A DNA stretch of 59,006 bases from Sediminibacterium soli. Its GTDB lineage: Bacteria > Bacteroidota > Bacteroidia > Chitinophagales > Chitinophagaceae. The notes beneath the pieces were generated by a model, which saw only the letters and a program-made list of their open reading frames with translations, searched no databases and was not told where the DNA came from. Made by a program: the position numbers and the translations under genes. Shown here one piece after another: positions 50,713 to 58,945 of the stretch (position 1 is the first letter of the stretch; the number at the start of each line of letters is the position of its first letter). The stretch covers positions 1 through 59,006 of the forward strand of contig NZ_JAACJR010000008.1 in NCBI RefSeq assembly GCF_009939225.1. Direction: 5' to 3'.

Positions 50713-51557
50713 CAGGCAGCCGGTTGTTCTGTTGTTTCGGACACGGCACCCAGGCCGGCCAGTTTCACCGTGATCTCCTTCCAGCCCTTGTTCCAGTCGC
50801 CGCCTGTTTCCAGTTTGTTCGCGGCCGCCAGCTCGCGCATACGCCATACCAGGAACACATCTCCTGTTTTCACCTTCATTTTATTGAAGATATTCATCAG
50901 CAGCTTACCCAGCTTCTGCGGTTCGGCAGCTGCCTGTGATAAGATGTCTTTATCATAAAAACCCGTTTCTTTCCCAACGACCTTTTTCCCGCCTTCGAGA
51001 AAACGCACCATGGCATTCTCCTGGCATAATTTTTTCCATTCGTCGGGATCCACTTCAAACTCGCTCAGGGTAACAGGCCGCGCCAGTTTTTTGGCTTTCA
51101 GGAATTCTTTTGGCTGTATCTCGTACAGGCTGGTGGGATAAAAAATACTCCCTTTTTCATTGATAAAAGGAAGGTTGTTCAGGTACAATACCTCCACCCT
51201 GCCCTGGTAGTCCTTTAACTGCGTCATCAGCCAGTAATAACCGCATACATCGTGCACGTTCTGTCCCATCCATATCCACAGTTTTTCGTCCGGGTTTTCA
51301 TCCAGGCGTTTCAGCAGGTTATGAACCGCAAGCTTATCGTCCACGATATCGATCTGGTCGGTATACGGCGAGAATTCGAGTAACTGCTTCCACCAGTCGC
51401 GGCGCTGCTGGTAGCCTTCTGTTCCGTAAATATCTGCCAGCGGCCCTACGGCAAAATCGTCTTTTATCTCAACAATATCCCCCTGCATCGTCTCATCCAG
51501 TTCGATGGCTTTTTCCAGCGCGGAAACATTGGCCTGTTCAAATACAATATGAACCAT
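50712..51557 (-). CDS. DUF1835 domain protein
   Basis: This 281-residue cytoplasmic protein starts MVHIVFEQANVSALEKAIELDETMQGDIVEIKDDFAVGPL, the typical DUF1835 opening, followed by LWIWMGQNVHDVCGYYWLMTQLK and a C-terminal helical part with a DUF3658-like arrangement (FYDKDILSQAAAEPQKLGKLLMNIFNKM). The family function is unknown. It is encoded between parE and the VOC gene, its stop overlapping the VOC start. No enzyme signature was recognised. Confidence 0.85.
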   Translation of the reverse strand: MVHIVFEQANVSALEKAIELDETMQGDIVEIKDDFAVGPLADIYGTEGYQQRRDWWKQLLEFSPYTDQIDIVDDKLAVHNLLKRLDENPDEKLWIWMGQNVHDVCGYYWLMTQLKDYQGRVEVLYLNNLPFINEKGSIFYPTSLYEIQPKEFLKAKKLARPVTLSEFEVDPDEWKKLCQENAMVRFLEGGKKVVGKETGFYDKDILSQAAAEPQKLGKLLMNIFNKMKVKTGDVFLVWRMRELAAANKLETGGDWNKGWKEITVKLAGLGAVSETTEQPAA

Positions 51558-51652
51558 ATATAATCAGTGATTAAGCATAAATAAATCGGAAAGCTTAGTT
51601 AAAAAGTTCGGGCACCAAAACACATAACAACCAACGGATCCCTTGTCTGATG

Positions 51653-53542
51653 TCAATTATTCGCTTCCACCAGGTCCAGTTCCACTTTCAGGTTATTGAT
51701 GATGAACTCCTGTCTTTCCATCGTATTCTTTCCCATATAGTATTCCAGCAATTGCTGGATATGGTCTCCCTGTTCGAGGATCACGGGCTGCAAACGCATA
51801 TCGCGGCCGATAAAGCGGCTGAATTCATCAGGCGATATCTCACCCAAACCCTTGAACCTTGTAATCTCCGGCCTGCCTCCCAGTTTTGCAACGGCCGCTT
51901 TTTTCTCTGGCTCATCATAGCAATAGATCGTCTCCTGCTTGTTGCGCACCCGGAACAGCGGTGTTTCGAGTATATGCACATGTCCTTTCTTCACCAGGTC
52001 GGGGAAGAACTGAAGGAAAAAAGTCATCAGCAGCAACCGGATATGCATACCATCCACATCGGCATCGGTGGCGATCACGATATTGTTGTACCGCAGTCCT
52101 TCAAGACCATCCTCGATGTTCAGCGCATGCTGCAGCAGGTTGAATTCTTCGTTTTCGTATACCACTTTCTTGGTAAGTCCATAACTGTTCAGGGGCTTAC
52201 CGCGCAGACTGAATACCGCCTGGCTGTCTACATTCCTCGATTTGGTGATGCTGCCGCTGGCGCTGTCGCCCTCGGTGATAAAGATGGTGGAATTGTTCTG
52301 CTGTTCGATGAACTCATTGCGGTTCTTCGCCGGCGGCTCATCATTGAGGTGCACACGGCAGTCGCGCAGTTTTTTATTGTGCAGGTTGGCTTTCTTGGCG
52401 CGTTCATTGGCCAGTTTCTTGATGCCGGCCAGCTCCTTGCGCTCACGTTCACTCTGTTCGATGCGCTTTTTCAATGCATCCGCGACCGAAGGGTTGCGGT
52501 GAAGGAAATTATCCAGTTCTTTCGACAGGAAATCCAGCACAAAATTCTTCATGCTTGGCCCGCCCTCGTACACATTGAGCGATCCGAGCTTGGTTTTTGT
52601 CTGGCTCTCAAACACCGGCTCCTGCACCCTTACCGATATCGCCGCCACGATACTGGTGCGTATATCCGATGCATCATAATCTTTCTTAAAAAAATCGCGG
52701 ATCACTTTTACATAGGCTTCGCGGAAAGCCTGCTGGTGAGTACCGCCCTGCGTGGTATACTGTCCGTTCACAAATGAGAAAATATCCTCGCCATAATCGT
52801 TGTTGTGCGACAGGGCCACTTCTATATCGTCTCCGCGGAGATGAATGATCGGGTAACGCAGCTCATCGGGATTGGTCTTGCGCTGCAATAAATCGAGCAG
52901 ACCGTTCTTGCTGATGTATTTTTTCCCGTTGAAATACATCGACAGTCCTGCGTTCAGGTAACAATAATTCCAGAGCTGGTTATCGAGGTATTCGTGTATG
53001 TAATGAAAATTGCGGAACACTGAGTCATCGGGCGTAAACTCCACGAGCGTGCCGTTCGGTTCTTCCGTCTTCGCTTCCCGGTGTTCCTTTACCAGTTCAC
53101 CTTTGGCAAATTCGGCTGTTTTTTCTTTGCCGTCGCGGAAAGCCGTTACTTTAAAAAACTGGCTCAATGCGTTCACCGCCTTGGTACCCACACCGTTCAA
53201 ACCCACGCTTTTCTGGAAGGCCTTGCTGTCGTATTTGGCGCCGGTGTTGATCTTGCTCACCACATCCACCACTTTTCCCAGGGGTATTCCGCGACCGTAA
53301 TCGCGGATGGTCACCGTTTTTCCTTCAATGGCGATATCCACCTGTTTCCCATAGCCCATGGTGTATTCATCGATACAGTTGTCGATGACTTCCTTGATCA
53401 ATACATAAATACCATCATCCGAGGCCGATCCATCGCCCAGCTTACCGATGTACATGCCGGGGCGCAGACGGATATGCTCTTTCCAGTCGAGCGACCGGAT
53501 CGAGTCTTCCGTATACTCAAACGTATTCTTCACTTCTGCCAT
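51653..53542 (-). CDS. parE: DNA topoisomerase IV subunit B (ParE/GyrB type)
   Basis: This 629-residue ATPase subunit pairs with ParC. GHKL ATPase motifs: [10 protein letters not shown] (catalytic Glu region), [11 protein letters not shown] and the [15 protein letters not shown] lid; then the transducer and TOPRIM domain with [14 protein letters not shown] and [27 protein letters not shown]. The C-terminal part [18 protein letters not shown] is conserved. The length is that of ParE rather than the longer GyrB. The ATG at 53542 ([10 protein letters not shown]) is preferred over the TTG at 53551. It is the first of five minus-strand genes ending with parC. Confidence 0.93.
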   Translation of the reverse strand: MAEVKNTFEYTEDSIRSLDWKEHIRLRPGMYIGKLGDGSASDDGIYVLIKEVIDNCIDEYTMGYGKQVDIAIEGKTVTIRDYGRGIPLGKVVDVVSKINTGAKYDSKAFQKSVGLNGVGTKAVNALSQFFKVTAFRDGKEKTAEFAKGELVKEHREAKTEEPNGTLVEFTPDDSVFRNFHYIHEYLDNQLWNYCYLNAGLSMYFNGKKYISKNGLLDLLQRKTNPDELRYPIIHLRGDDIEVALSHNNDYGEDIFSFVNGQYTTQGGTHQQAFREAYVKVIRDFFKKDYDASDIRTSIVAAISVRVQEPVFESQTKTKLGSLNVYEGGPSMKNFVLDFLSKELDNFLHRNPSVADALKKRIEQSERERKELAGIKKLANERAKKANLHNKKLRDCRVHLNDEPPAKNRNEFIEQQNNSTIFITEGDSASGSITKSRNVDSQAVFSLRGKPLNSYGLTKKVVYENEEFNLLQHALNIEDGLEGLRYNNIVIATDADVDGMHIRLLLMTFFLQFFPDLVKKGHVHILETPLFRVRNKQETIYCYDEPEKKAAVAKLGGRPEITRFKGLGEISPDEFSRFIGRDMRLQPVILEQGDHIQQLLEYYMGKNTMERQEFIINNLKVELDLVEANN

Positions 53543-53643
53543 AATCCGCAAATCTAACCACCCCGGTTGCTGACCGGTGCTTTACTTTTCTACAAAATGA
53601 GGTTAAATGTGGATAATTATGTGAAAAACCGCGCCCGGACAGC

Positions 53644-54273
53644 GTGGTAAACGGTCTGCCGGTTTTTGACAGCTATTGTTTTTATAATTCGGGGCCGATC
53701 CCCAAAAACAACGGGTTGCCAGCCTTATACACCAATAACCAGTATCTTTGCCCGATCAATCAGAGGGAGACAGATATCGAAACAGACCTGGACAGGATCT
53801 TGGCCCTGGCCGATGAAAAAACTTTGGAAAACCAGGGTTTTACGGCATTCCTGAAAGCACAGGATGCCGCAATGGTAGATGCGATGGTCTTGGAACTGGA
53901 TACGCAGATCAGCCCCAAGATCGACTGCACAGCATGCGGCAACTGCTGCAAAAGCCTGATGATCGTGGTAAGCGATGAAGAAGCCGATAGGTTGTCGGGG
54001 CAGCTGAACCAGTCCCGCCACGAGTTTGACGCCTGTTATCTCGAAAAAGGCAGTAATGGCATGATGATCATGAACCGCATACCCTGTCATTTTTTATCCG
54101 CCAACAAATGCACTGTATACGAACACCGCTTTGCAGGCTGCCGGGAGTTTCCTGCACTGCATATACCGGGTTTTACTGGCAGGCTGTTCACGGTTTTTAT
54201 GCATTACGGCAGATGTCCGATCATTTTCAATGTTGTGGAAACGCTGAAAAAAAGCATGAAATTTGTGAAGTAG
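53644..54273 (+). CDS. YkgJ-family cysteine-cluster protein (start uncertain)
   Basis: The conserved part of this protein has two Cys-rich segments: CTACGNCCKSLMIVVSDEEADRL and FLSANKCTVYEHRFAGCREFP, the YkgJ (zinc- or iron-sulfur-binding) pattern. Function is unknown. The GTG at 53644 gives 209 residues, but a good -7 element (TATCTTTG at 53743-53750) lies inside that reading, so the true start may be further down, around the TDIETDLDRILAL region. No ATG or GTG in frame is well placed there; a TTG in RILAL is the nearest in-frame alternative. It is followed by the DUF1343 gene after 74 bp. Confidence 0.75.
   Translation: MVNGLPVFDSYCFYNSGPIPKNNGLPALYTNNQYLCPINQRETDIETDLDRILALADEKTLENQGFTAFLKAQDAAMVDAMVLELDTQISPKIDCTACGNCCKSLMIVVSDEEADRLSGQLNQSRHEFDACYLEKGSNGMMIMNRIPCHFLSANKCTVYEHRFAGCREFPALHIPGFTGRLFTVFMHYGRCPIIFNVVETLKKSMKFVK
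53743..53750 (+). promoter_or_regulatory. Bacteroidota -7 element TATCTTTG
   Basis: TATCTTTG exactly fits TAnnTTTG, and a TTG at 53716-53718 could be the -33 element (24-nt spacer, slightly long). It lies inside the GTG-started reading of the YkgJ gene, so it argues for a later start codon. Confidence 0.5.
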
Positions 54274-54347
54274 CGGATTACGTTATTTCGCAGGGCCCGA
54301 TCTGTCCATGCATCATCCGTCAATTCGTTAATGCTTAATTTTTTCCG

Positions 54348-55511
54348 ATGGTTTACTTCGGTATAGATAACCTCATTCTTTCCTCTCCTTACTGGAAGAC
54401 AAAACGACTGGCTTTACTTACCAATGAAGCCGCCACAACGAACCAGCTGGTTCCCTCGAGAAAGGCGTTGCAGGATAACGGTTTTAACCTGGTAAAACTT
54501 TTTTCTCCCGAGCATGGGCTATCGGCATCGGGTGCCGACGGGCAGCTGATGAGCGATGGGACCGATGCATTGACAGGGTTGCCGGTCACCAGTTTGTACA
54601 GCGCAAAACTGCAGCCTTCGGCAGAGGATCTTTCGGATATAGATATTGTTTTGTTTGATATACCCGATACCGGCGCGCGTTTTTACACCTATCTCTGGAC
54701 GATGAGCTGCCTGCTGGAGGCCTGCGCAGCGCAGGGCAAACGGCTTGTGCTGCTCGATCGCCCCAACCCCGTATCAGGGCGTTTCGAACTGGCGGAAGGG
54801 CCGATGCTGGATGTATCGCAGACTTCTTTTATCGGCCGATGGCCGCTGCCTGTTCGGCACAGCTGCACACTTGGCGAACTGGCTGTTTATTTCAACAGCT
54901 CCCGCCATATCGGCTGCGAACTGGAGGTGATACGTTGCAGCGGCTGGGAAAGGACTATGTTCTGGCCCGACTGGAAAATACCGTTTGTTCCCACCTCTCC
55001 TGCCATACAGGATTTTCAAAGCATGCTGCTGTATCCCGGTCTCTGCCTGCTGGAAGCCACCAATGTATGCGAAGGACGGAGTACATCCTGGTCATTCACC
55101 TCTGCCGCCGCGCCATGGATAGAGGGTCGATTGCTGGCCGATATCGCCGCGCCGGTACTGGAAGAGGTACAGGTAAGACCCGTCAGCTATACACCCGGAG
55201 AAGCAAAGTATGCAGGACAGCTATGCCATGGCATACGGCTGCAGGTAAGAGAGCCCGCTTATTTTCAGCCGGTGTTTACAGGCATGCTGCTGGTGAAACT
55301 GATCAGAGATCTATATCCCCGGCATTTTCGCTGGGCAACCTATCCCACACTCGTAAACCCTGAAGGAAAGGGGCACCTGGATAAATTGCTGGGCATACCC
55401 GGCAGCGAAGCATTGTTCGATCTCCCCCTCGCTCCATTCATCGCCCAGACACAAAAGCTGACACGCATCGGCGAATGGAAAGACATGATCGGGGACGGAT
55501 TGCTATATTGA
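54348..55511 (+). CDS. DUF1343 protein, NamZ-type exo-beta-N-acetylmuramidase (GH171)
   Basis: This 387-residue protein belongs to DUF1343/GH171, whose characterised member NamZ removes N-acetylmuramic acid from wall fragments. Signatures: LALLTNEAATT, FSPEHGLSAS, DIVLFDIPDTGARFYTYLWTM, LDRPNPVSGR, and the block near 230 AIQDFQSMLLYPGLCLLEATNVCEGR. No signal peptide is visible, so it would be cytoplasmic, unlike secreted NamZ relatives. The role in murein recycling is inferred, consistent with mpl elsewhere in the window. A long inverted repeat follows (55517-55633). Confidence 0.85.
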   Translation: MVYFGIDNLILSSPYWKTKRLALLTNEAATTNQLVPSRKALQDNGFNLVKLFSPEHGLSASGADGQLMSDGTDALTGLPVTSLYSAKLQPSAEDLSDIDIVLFDIPDTGARFYTYLWTMSCLLEACAAQGKRLVLLDRPNPVSGRFELAEGPMLDVSQTSFIGRWPLPVRHSCTLGELAVYFNSSRHIGCELEVIRCSGWERTMFWPDWKIPFVPTSPAIQDFQSMLLYPGLCLLEATNVCEGRSTSWSFTSAAAPWIEGRLLADIAAPVLEEVQVRPVSYTPGEAKYAGQLCHGIRLQVREPAYFQPVFTGMLLVKLIRDLYPRHFRWATYPTLVNPEGKGHLDKLLGIPGSEALFDLPLAPFIAQTQKLTRIGEWKDMIGDGLLY

Positions 55512-55516
55512 ACAGC

Positions 55517-55633
55517 GGAAGGGAACAGATGAACAGATGAACAAGGAACAGATGAGCAATTGATCGGATAGGAATTTTCTCAATCGCAAATCCGATCATC
55601 TGTTCCTTGTTCATCTGTTCATCTCTTCCTTCC
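55517..55633. repeat. Long intergenic inverted repeat (element F), likely hairpin terminator
   Basis: GAACAGATGAACAAGGAACA starting at 55531 (25 bp to 55555) pairs perfectly with 55596-55620. The arms are reiterations of the words GAACAGAT and GAACAAG; an inner GATCGGAT/ATCCGATC pair adds to the stem. It lies between the NamZ-type gene and the Ycf48-like gene and probably ends transcription of the former. Confidence 0.7.
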
Positions 55634-55649
55634 TCCTCGGCAGTTTTCA

Positions 55650-55657
55650 TATATTTA
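55650..55657 (+). promoter_or_regulatory. -7 element TATATTTA
   Basis: TATATTTA lies 4 nt before the ATG at 55662 and fits TAnnTTTG with one change; it would give an almost leaderless mRNA. Confidence 0.35.
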
Positions 55658-55661
55658 GAAC

Positions 55662-56690
55662 ATGAAAACATCGTCCGGGCTAAAATGCCTGTTTCTTTTT
55701 TCCTTGCTGTTGATTGCTTCTGCTCTGGTAGCGCAGCCGGGTATCCATATGCTGCAATCGGGTAAACCTGTCAGTTTCCGGGGGTTGAGTGTGGTAAGTG
55801 ATAAGATCATATGGGCAAGCGGCAGCAGCGGTACGGTGGTACGGTCTGTTGACGGGGGCGCTAACTGGGAATGGATCACGGTGCCGGGTTATGAGAAAAG
55901 GGATTTCAGGGATATCGAAGCATTTGATGCGGATACGGCTGTGATCATGGGTATTGCAGAACCCGCAGTGATCCTGAAAACGGTGGATGGCGGAAAGAAC
56001 TGGGAAAAAGTGTTTGAAGACCATGCCAAAGGTGTTTTTCTTGATGCCATGGCATTCACCCCGGGCAGCGGTCTGGGCATCGCGATCGGCGACCCGCTGG
56101 AAGGAACGAATACCCCGTACCAGGTGATCACACATGACAATGGCAGTACCTGGAAAAAAGTGTCCATGGGAAAAACCACGCTGCAGGAGGGAGAAGCATT
56201 TTTTGCCTCCAGCGGCAGCAACCTTGTTATGATAGGCAACCATCCCATTATCGTATCCGGCGGCAGGAGCTCGCGTATCCTGTTTGCAGACTGGAGCCCT
56301 TTACCCATCGTGCAGGGCGGGGAATCAACCGGCGCCAATTCGGTAGCGGTTTACAGAGCGCGTTACGGTATCGTGGTAGGCGGTGATTTTGCAAAAGATA
56401 CCATCAGCACCGATAACTGTGTGCTGTTCGACATCGGTGACCATGCGAAACTGACAATACGAAAACCAAAATCGGATCCGCATGGATACCGTTCATCCGT
56501 GGTCTATTTATCCCGCAAAAAACTGCTGACCTGCGGCACCTCGGGCGTAGACCTGTCTGGGGATGGCGGCGACAGCTGGACATTGCTCTCAAAAGAAGGA
56601 TTCCATGTATGCCAGAAAGCCAAAAAAGGCAAAGCCGTGTTCCTTGCCGGCGGCAACGGAAAGATCGCCAGACTGGAAGGAACATTCTGA
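55662..56690 (+). CDS. Exported Ycf48-like/BNR-repeat beta-propeller protein
   Basis: This 342-residue protein has a signal peptide (about 1-25, ending ALVAQ) and repeated Asp-box/BNR motifs characteristic of Ycf48-like propellers: SVDGGANWEWITV, TVDGGKNWEKVFEDH, HDNGSTWKKVSMG and SGDGGDSWTLLS. A seven-bladed propeller would fit the length. In Bacteroidota such proteins are exported and of unknown role; the photosystem function of Ycf48 does not apply. It stands alone after element F and converges with aat. Confidence 0.85.
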   Translation: MKTSSGLKCLFLFSLLLIASALVAQPGIHMLQSGKPVSFRGLSVVSDKIIWASGSSGTVVRSVDGGANWEWITVPGYEKRDFRDIEAFDADTAVIMGIAEPAVILKTVDGGKNWEKVFEDHAKGVFLDAMAFTPGSGLGIAIGDPLEGTNTPYQVITHDNGSTWKKVSMGKTTLQEGEAFFASSGSNLVMIGNHPIIVSGGRSSRILFADWSPLPIVQGGESTGANSVAVYRARYGIVVGGDFAKDTISTDNCVLFDIGDHAKLTIRKPKSDPHGYRSSVVYLSRKKLLTCGTSGVDLSGDGGDSWTLLSKEGFHVCQKAKKGKAVFLAGGNGKIARLEGTF

Positions 56691-56722
56691 TCAATACCGG
56701 GCAGTCTGACTTACCTATCTCC

Positions 56723-57370
56723 CTATTTCAATCTTTTTTCCAGTTCCCCGATAAACGCCGCTCTCGGGATCATCCGCGCGCCCAGGCTTTCGAGATGGGG
56801 TGTGTATACCTGGCAATCGATCAGCCTTATGCCCTCGCTGCGTAACTGCTGTGCATAACATATGAAAGCGAATTTGCTGGCATTGCTCCGGGTGCTGAAC
56901 ATGCTTTCGCCAAAGAAAAATTCGCCCATGCGGATGCCGTACAGCCCCCCCACCAGCTGATCACCCAGCCAGGCTTCGGCGCTGTGGGCATAGCCAAGCT
57001 GGTGCAGACGGTTGTAAGCCGCTTCCACTTCATCGGTGATCCAGGTACCCTCCTGGTCCGCGCGGGGAACTATTTTGCAGGCATGAATAACAGAAGCAAA
57101 TGCAGTGTCTGTCCGGAAACGGAACTGTTGTTTTCTGATGATCACGGACATGCTTTTACTGATCTTCAATTCATCGGGGAATAAGACAAACCTTGGATCC
57201 GGGCTCCACCACAACGGCGTATCACCATCGTACCAGGGAAAAATGCCTTTACGGTAAGCCAGTAACAATCGCCCGGTGCTGAGATCGCCGCCCATGGCCA
57301 GCAGGCCATCTTCCAAAGCCTCCGAAACCGGGGGAAACCAGAGATGTTCGTCGAGTGCGTACAGCGGCAT
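56723..57370 (-). CDS. aat: Leucyl/phenylalanyl-tRNA--protein transferase
   Basis: This 215-residue enzyme adds Leu or Phe from aminoacyl-tRNA to N-terminal Arg or Lys of proteins, marking them for ClpAP/ClpS degradation (N-degron pathway). Conserved blocks: LWFPPVSEALEDGLLAMGGDLSTGRLLLAYRKGIFPWY, WWSPDPRFVLFPDELK, the ITDEVEAAYNRLHQLGYAHSAE segment, and GEFFFGESMFSTRSNASK. ATG 57370 begins at the conserved MPLYALDEHLWF. It is monocistronic on the minus strand. Confidence 0.95.
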   Translation of the reverse strand: MPLYALDEHLWFPPVSEALEDGLLAMGGDLSTGRLLLAYRKGIFPWYDGDTPLWWSPDPRFVLFPDELKISKSMSVIIRKQQFRFRTDTAFASVIHACKIVPRADQEGTWITDEVEAAYNRLHQLGYAHSAEAWLGDQLVGGLYGIRMGEFFFGESMFSTRSNASKFAFICYAQQLRSEGIRLIDCQVYTPHLESLGARMIPRAAFIGELEKRLK

Positions 57371-57455
57371 AGGAAATGATTGAGGAATGACGATTGGCAA
57401 TTGCCGATCAGGGCACAAAAATCGGGATTAATGAATGCTAAGACTGTCTTTGTAT

Positions 57456-57850
57456 TTAGGGAACCAGCATTTCACAATTTCCGTCAATGGAAGGCGCACG
57501 CCCATTCAGGCAAAGCGCCACGCCATTTGCCAGCATACGCCTGACCTGTTGCAATTCTCTGATCTTATCATCGATAACCGCGATCTTCCCGCTGATTTTA
57601 GCAGAGACTTTACAGCAGGATGCCTGTCTTTCTTCGATCATCGCTATAAAATCTGATGATTCGTTCAGTGTAAAGCCAAAGCTCTTCAGTTTTTTCAGGA
57701 TCAGCAATTTGGTCAATATGCTGTCGGGATAGTCTTTGTAATTGTTGATGCGCCGGTCTTTTCTCCCAAGCTTAAAGAGCCCGCTTTTTTCGTAGAACCG
57801 AATCGTGTCCCGCGAAAACCCGATAACCTGGACAGTTCCCCAATTTGCAT
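57456..57850 (-). pseudogene. merR: Mercury-type MerR regulator, frameshifted
   Basis: Read from the ATG at 57850 the protein begins MQIGELSRLSGF, the start of a MerR helix-turn-helix. A one-base loss in the A4 run at 57815-57818 (plus strand; five bases would be needed) then shifts the frame. Adding one base restores RDTIRFYEKSGLFKLG, the MerR wing, and the rest to the stop at 57456, a normal 131 residues. The C-terminal part keeps three Cys positions (SCC, ALC, GNC) resembling the mercury-binding Cys82/117/126 arrangement, with longer spacing between the last two. The loss could be real or a sequencing error in a homopolymer. It is divergent from a CC-motif lipoprotein gene. Confidence 0.8.
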
Positions 57851-57877
57851 TTTTTCTGTTTTTATGATGAAAGGCGC

Positions 57878-57903
57878 AAACGATGGACTATACTCCATGG
57901 TTT
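57878..57903. promoter_or_regulatory. MerR-type dyad between the broken merR and lipoprotein gene
   Basis: A 26-bp interrupted palindrome with half-sites AAACGATGGACTA and TACTCCATGGTTT: 11 of 13 symmetric pairs match. It lies in the 76-bp divergent gap, where MerR activators bind between promoter elements. Its position supports metal-dependent control of the lipoprotein gene and merR. Confidence 0.65.
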
Positions 57904-57926
57904 ACTTTTACAAAAATAGATCATTA

Positions 57927-58361
57927 ATGAAACCCATTTTGCTGATTATCGGAGCATTTCTTTGTATTAAGGGATGTTCCAGTTCAACCAATGAGCGGGA
58001 GGTTGCAAAAAAAGAGATTATGAAAGATTCATCCGTATCAACCGAAAACGCAGACAGATCGGGTGCCCAATTTTTCAGCTGTAAACTCACCACGCCGGAA
58101 CTGCAGAAAAGAAAGGCGGAGGTCATTGCCGTGCTGAAAAAACAGGTCCTGTCGAAAACCGAACTCGACAATGGCTTTCGTTACCATTTTACCGCTACGG
58201 ATGACATGCTCGAAACGATTGCCGCTTTCATAAAATCCGAACGTGCCTGCTGTGGCTTTTCCAACTTTACGATGGCCGTTACAAACGACGACAAGATCTT
58301 ATTGGATATAACCGGCGAAAAAGGCGTAAAGGATTTTATCCGGACAGAACTGGAGATGTAG
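57927..58361 (+). CDS. Lipoprotein with ERACC metal-binding-like motif
   Basis: This 144-residue lipoprotein has lipobox IKGC (about residue 16) and a conserved domain FSCKLTTPELQKRKAEVIAVLKKQVL...LETIAAFIKSERACCGFSNFTMAV...LLDITGEKGVKDFIRTELE. Related short proteins with ERxCC are found next to MerR-type metal regulators in Bacteroidota (from memory); binding of a soft metal such as mercury is inferred. Three Cys remain in the mature protein besides the lipid Cys: SC in the first strand and the CC pair. ATG 57927 starts at the signal peptide. Divergent merR is frameshifted. Confidence 0.72.
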   Translation: MKPILLIIGAFLCIKGCSSSTNEREVAKKEIMKDSSVSTENADRSGAQFFSCKLTTPELQKRKAEVIAVLKKQVLSKTELDNGFRYHFTATDDMLETIAAFIKSERACCGFSNFTMAVTNDDKILLDITGEKGVKDFIRTELEM

Positions 58362-58393
58362 ACGCCATCGGGTGTCTGCAAATATTTTCAGCT

Positions 58394-58434
58394 GCAGATT
58401 CGCAGATCCAGGTGCCAGTAATCTGCGAATCTGC
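58394..58434. terminator. Perfect 14-bp inverted repeat after lipoprotein gene (element G)
   Basis: GCAGATTCGCAGAT (58394-58407) pairs perfectly with ATCTGCGAATCTGC (58421-58434), 13-nt loop, 33 bp after the lipoprotein stop. No T run follows directly; the arms consist of repeated GCAGAT words as in the other intergenic elements. Confidence 0.55.
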
Positions 58435-58507
58435 GGCTGGCTGTTTTGAGATTGAACCGATTGATCCATTGATCCTTGTTCCTGAAGATTTTTAAGAAGA
58501 ATAAAAA

Positions 58508-58538
58508 AAATAACCCCGAAAATTTTACGGGGTTATTT
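58508..58538. terminator. Terminator hairpin, first copy
   Basis: TAACCCCG (58511-58518) pairs with CGGGGTTA (58528-58535) across AAAATTTTA, flanked by an A run and TTTTG. On the minus strand it follows the tRNA 3' fragment. The same hairpin recurs 343 bp to the right. Confidence 0.75.
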
Positions 58539-58540
58539 TG

Positions 58541-58602
58541 TGGGAGCACACGGGTTCGAACCGCGGACCCCTCCGACTGTTAGTCGGAGTGCTCTAAACC
58601 AG
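58541..58602 (-). pseudogene. tRNA 3' fragment, first copy
   Basis: Minus strand: part of the D arm (CAGCTGGTTTAGAGC), a perfect anticodon arm TCCGA CTAACAG TCGGA, variable loop, T arm CGCGG TTCGAAC CCGTG and acceptor 3' strand TGCTCCC plus A. The 5' acceptor strand GGGAGCA and the first half of the D stem are missing, replaced by GIY-YIG coding sequence. The formal anticodon AAC (Val, with unusual A34) is not a proof of identity. No CCA is encoded. Confidence 0.75.
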
Positions 58603-58846
58603 CTGAATTGATCAACTGTATTATCTTAACCCGGCTTTTCCATAATTTGATTTCCCTTTCACGGCGCATAGCAGATGCCTTGTCGGGAAATACCTCGTAA
58701 TAACGCAAAGCCCAATCCACAGCCGCTCCCGTGAATCCTTTGTGATGGCTGTTGTGACGCCTGATTCTCTCCAAAAGATCATCACCGGTGTAACCGATAT
58801 AAAACCGGTCGCAGGAGGCTGAATAAAGGATATAGGTCTTATACAT
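58580..58846 (-). CDS. Single-domain GIY-YIG nuclease whose C terminus lies in a tRNA fragment
   Basis: This 88-residue protein is a complete GIY-YIG domain: YILYSASCDRFYIGYTGD (Y-I-L and the YIG variant), LLERIRRHNSHHKGFTG with the conserved Arg, and YEVFPDKASAMRREREIKLW with the catalytic Glu. Such small proteins (UPF0213-like) are common in Bacteroidota. The last eight residues, SAGLEHSD, are encoded by the tRNA D arm and anticodon stem, and the stop codon TAA is in the anticodon loop. It is the gene of one 343-bp tandem unit; a second copy begins past 58945 and is cut by the window end. Nuclease activity is inferred. Confidence 0.88.
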   Translation of the reverse strand: MYKTYILYSASCDRFYIGYTGDDLLERIRRHNSHHKGFTGAAVDWALRYYEVFPDKASAMRREREIKLWKSRVKIIQLINSAGLEHSD

Positions 58847-58850
58847 AAAA

Positions 58851-58881
58851 AAATAACCCCGAAAATTTTACGGGGTTACTT
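58851..58881. terminator. Terminator hairpin, second copy
   Basis: TAACCCCG...CGGGGTTA at 58854-58878, the same stem as the copy 343 bp to the left. It separates the second tRNA fragment from the GIY-YIG start at 58846. Confidence 0.7.
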
Positions 58882-58883
58882 TG

Positions 58884-58945
58884 TGGGAGCACACGGGTTC
58901 GAACCGCGGACCCCTCCGACTGTTAGTCGGAGTGCTCTAAACCAG
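58884..58945 (-). pseudogene. tRNA 3' fragment, second copy
   Basis: Identical to the fragment at 58541-58602: D-arm half, CTAACAG loop, T arm and acceptor 3' strand, no 5' acceptor strand. On its upstream side (higher coordinates) the GIY-YIG C-terminal coding sequence begins again. Confidence 0.7.

Noticed and set aside
57456..57850. Programmed ribosomal frameshift in merR
   Set aside because: No slippery heptamer or stimulatory stem is visible, and MerR regulators are not known to use one; a deletion or read error in a homopolymer is simpler.
58541..58945. Two functional tRNA-Val genes
   Set aside because: The 5' acceptor strand and half of the D stem are missing in both copies, and the formal anticodon AAC would need an unusual A34.
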